64,000 nucleotides of DNA, taken from Gloeocapsa sp. PCC 7428 (lineage in GTDB: Bacteria > Cyanobacteriota > Cyanobacteriia > Cyanobacteriales > Chroococcidiopsidaceae). How positions within the stretch are numbered: the stretch's first letter is position 1; each line of letters starts with the position of its first letter. The DNA is taken from NCBI RefSeq assembly GCF_000317555.1, contig NC_019745.1, positions 2,232,001 through 2,296,000 on the forward strand, given 5' to 3'. The notes below the pieces were generated by a model. That model worked only from the letters and a program-made list of their open reading frames with translations, ran no database searches and was not told the origin of the DNA. The position numbers and the translations under genes were made by a program. Below are positions 62,496 through 64,000 of this stretch, piece after piece.

Positions 62496-64000
62496 TTACT
62501 TTAACCCTGATTGTACTCGCCAAAGGCTGGTATAGATGCCTTGTTGGTCGATAAGTTCTTCGTGAGTACCTTTCTCAACTAACTTACCGTATTCCATAAC
62601 GTAGATACAATCAGCATTACGCACAGTAGATAGCCGATGTGCGATTACCTATGGTACGCTACGCGAACGCAATCGTTGTACGATTCATCGTAATTTTCTC
62701 AAGCGATCGCTGAATCGCAGCTTCAGTTTCATTATCTACTGCGGAAGTTGCTTCATCCAAAATCAAAATTGGAGGATTTTTCAGAACCGCGCGGGCGATT
62801 GCAATTCTTTGTCTTTGTCCTCCCGATAACTTTTGTCCGCGTTCGCCAACGATGGTATCGTAATCTTGAGGAAGTTGCATAATAAATTCATGCGCTTCGG
62901 CAATGGTAGCAGCATGGACAATTTCGGCGGGGGTTGCGTCGAAACTACCATAGGCAATATTTTCGGCGACTGTGCCGTGAAACAAAAACACATCTTGGCT
63001 AACTAACCCAATCGCGCGACGCAAATCGTCAAATCTCAAATCGCGTAACTCAATGCCATCAAGCGTAATACTCCCCGATCGCACTTCATACAACCGCAAC
63101 AAGAGTTTTACCAAAGTACTCTTACCCGAACCGGTAGAACCGACAATTGCGATCGTTTTTCCCGCCGGAACCGACAATGATAAGTTTTCAATAACCGAAT
63201 CGCGTCCATTATAAGCAAAGGTAACATGGTGCAATTCAATCTCACCTCGTACCTTCTCCACAGGAAGCGCCACATCTCCAGTATGAATCGCCACTGGAGT
63301 ATCGAGTAAATTCATCACGCGACTTGTGGAAGCCATCGCGCGTTGATACTGATCAAACGTTTCGCCTAATCGCGTTAAAGGCCATAACAATCGCTGAATC
63401 AAAAACACCAATACGCTGTAAGTTCCGACAGTAATTGTACCTTGCACCGCCGCCAAACCACCGTAGAGCAATAATGCGGTAAAGCCTGCCAAAATAATCA
63501 TGCGAATCAGTGGCACAAACGCCGCAGAAAGTGCGTTCACGAAGTGTGCGCTTTGCGCATTCGCCTTTCTATTACTTTGACGATAAGCATGACTTTCTTC
63601 TTGTACCCGTTGGGCTTCGTAGTCTTCTGCAACAAAGCTTTTAATTGTCAACATTCCTGACAAATTATTTGCAAGACGCGAATTGAGAAAACCCACTTTC
63701 TCACGCACATCTGCATAACGCGGCGCTAACAATCGTTGAAACGCCACCGAACCCCAAAGAATAAATGGCATAGGAAGCATTGCCATCCAAGCTACACTCG
63801 GAGCCATAATAAAGAAAGCACCCGCCATCACAACCACTGTTGTTGTCACTTGAATTAAATCATTCGCACCAATATCTAAAAAGCGTTCTAACTGGTTGAT
63901 ATCATCACTTAAGATTGACATCAAACCGCCTGTACTGCGTTCTTCAAAATAAGCTAATTCTAATTCTTGTAAATGTTGATAAGTATCTAAACGCAAATCG
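62496..64000 (-). pseudogene. ABC exporter (ATPase-permease fusion) broken near its 3' end; N-terminus outside window
   Basis: The frame enters from the right edge with the type I ABC exporter membrane domain ([29 protein letters not shown], shown as [17 protein letters not shown]). It continues into the ATPase with Walker [16 protein letters not shown]-loop [10 protein letters not shown], signature [14 protein letters not shown] and Walker [13 protein letters not shown]. It then reads NRTTIAFA and stops at 62659. Skipping 22 bases (62649-62670) restores [21 protein letters not shown], ending WRVQSGLK at the original stop (62496-62498). The lost part includes the H-loop His required for ATP hydrolysis, so the product is probably inactive. 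Substrate is unknown. Confidence 0.85.
62649..62670 (-). mobile_element. 22-bp small dispersed repeat inserted in the ABC exporter gene
   Basis: On the minus strand it begins GCGTTCGCGTAGCGT and ends ACCATAG. It sits exactly between the codons for RTTI and VIAHRL. The GCGTTCGCGTAGCGT core is the kind of very small mobile repeat described in heterocystous cyanobacteria. Its length shifts the frame and it carries an in-frame TAG. Confidence 0.75.

Overview
The window is chromosomal DNA from a cyanobacterium. The palindrome GCGATCGC (HIP1) occurs throughout genes and spacers. Lineage-typical genes include ferredoxin-sulfite reductase, the variable subunit of ferredoxin-thioredoxin reductase (ftrV), a DUF92/VTE6-type phytyl-phosphate kinase candidate, DUF29 and Uma2 proteins, and the 2-oxoglutarate decarboxylase / succinate-semialdehyde dehydrogenase pair of the cyanobacterial TCA bypass. 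I cannot name the species.

Layout. 1-13.6 kb is mostly core: mfd (C-terminus outside the window), a CorC-type transporter, a frameshifted Uma2 gene, a small beta-barrel protein, an SDR, sir, rsmE and a TPR protein. At 13.9 kb lies the 3' part of a tRNA-Phe gene without its 5' half, the usual scar of tRNA-targeted integration. To its right is an accessory block to about 26 kb: two DUF29 genes, a small gene broken by an IS982-family element, a 30-repeat CRISPR array, and a type I-G (formerly I-U) effector operon cas3-csx17-csb1-csb2 with no adaptation genes. From 26.4 kb the content is again mostly housekeeping: a glutamine amidotransferase, a CrtI-like desaturase, ftrV, NfeD/SPFH, a Zur-like regulator, purS-purQ, FAD and alcohol dehydrogenases, a duplicated DUF2294/response-regulator module, the 2-OG bypass pair, xth, mobA, two large signalling proteins (CHASE4-PAS-GGDEF-EAL and a multi-PAS hybrid kinase), and an ABC transporter gene disrupted near its 3' end.

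Main discovery. Between the cas3 start and 25765, on the cas strand, sit two degenerate copies of the CRISPR repeat separated by a 32-nt spacer-like sequence. Its first 17 nt match the leader of cas3 at every position except 6 and 12 (and 18 also differs). Those are the positions that are flipped out and unread when a type I crRNA pairs with its target. The partial match ends 4 nt before the cas3 ATG and lies just downstream of a good promoter. This is the architecture expected of a CreR-type (Cas-regulating) guide RNA, by which the effector complex would repress its own operon.

Other themes are small mobile repeats and decay: a 22-bp insertion that removes the H-loop frame of an ABC transporter, an IS200/IS605 element that splits a PIN-domain toxin while its antitoxin stays intact, several MITE-like families, an in-frame repeat-derived insert in mfd, and a ribbon-helix-helix-like tail on sulfite reductase.
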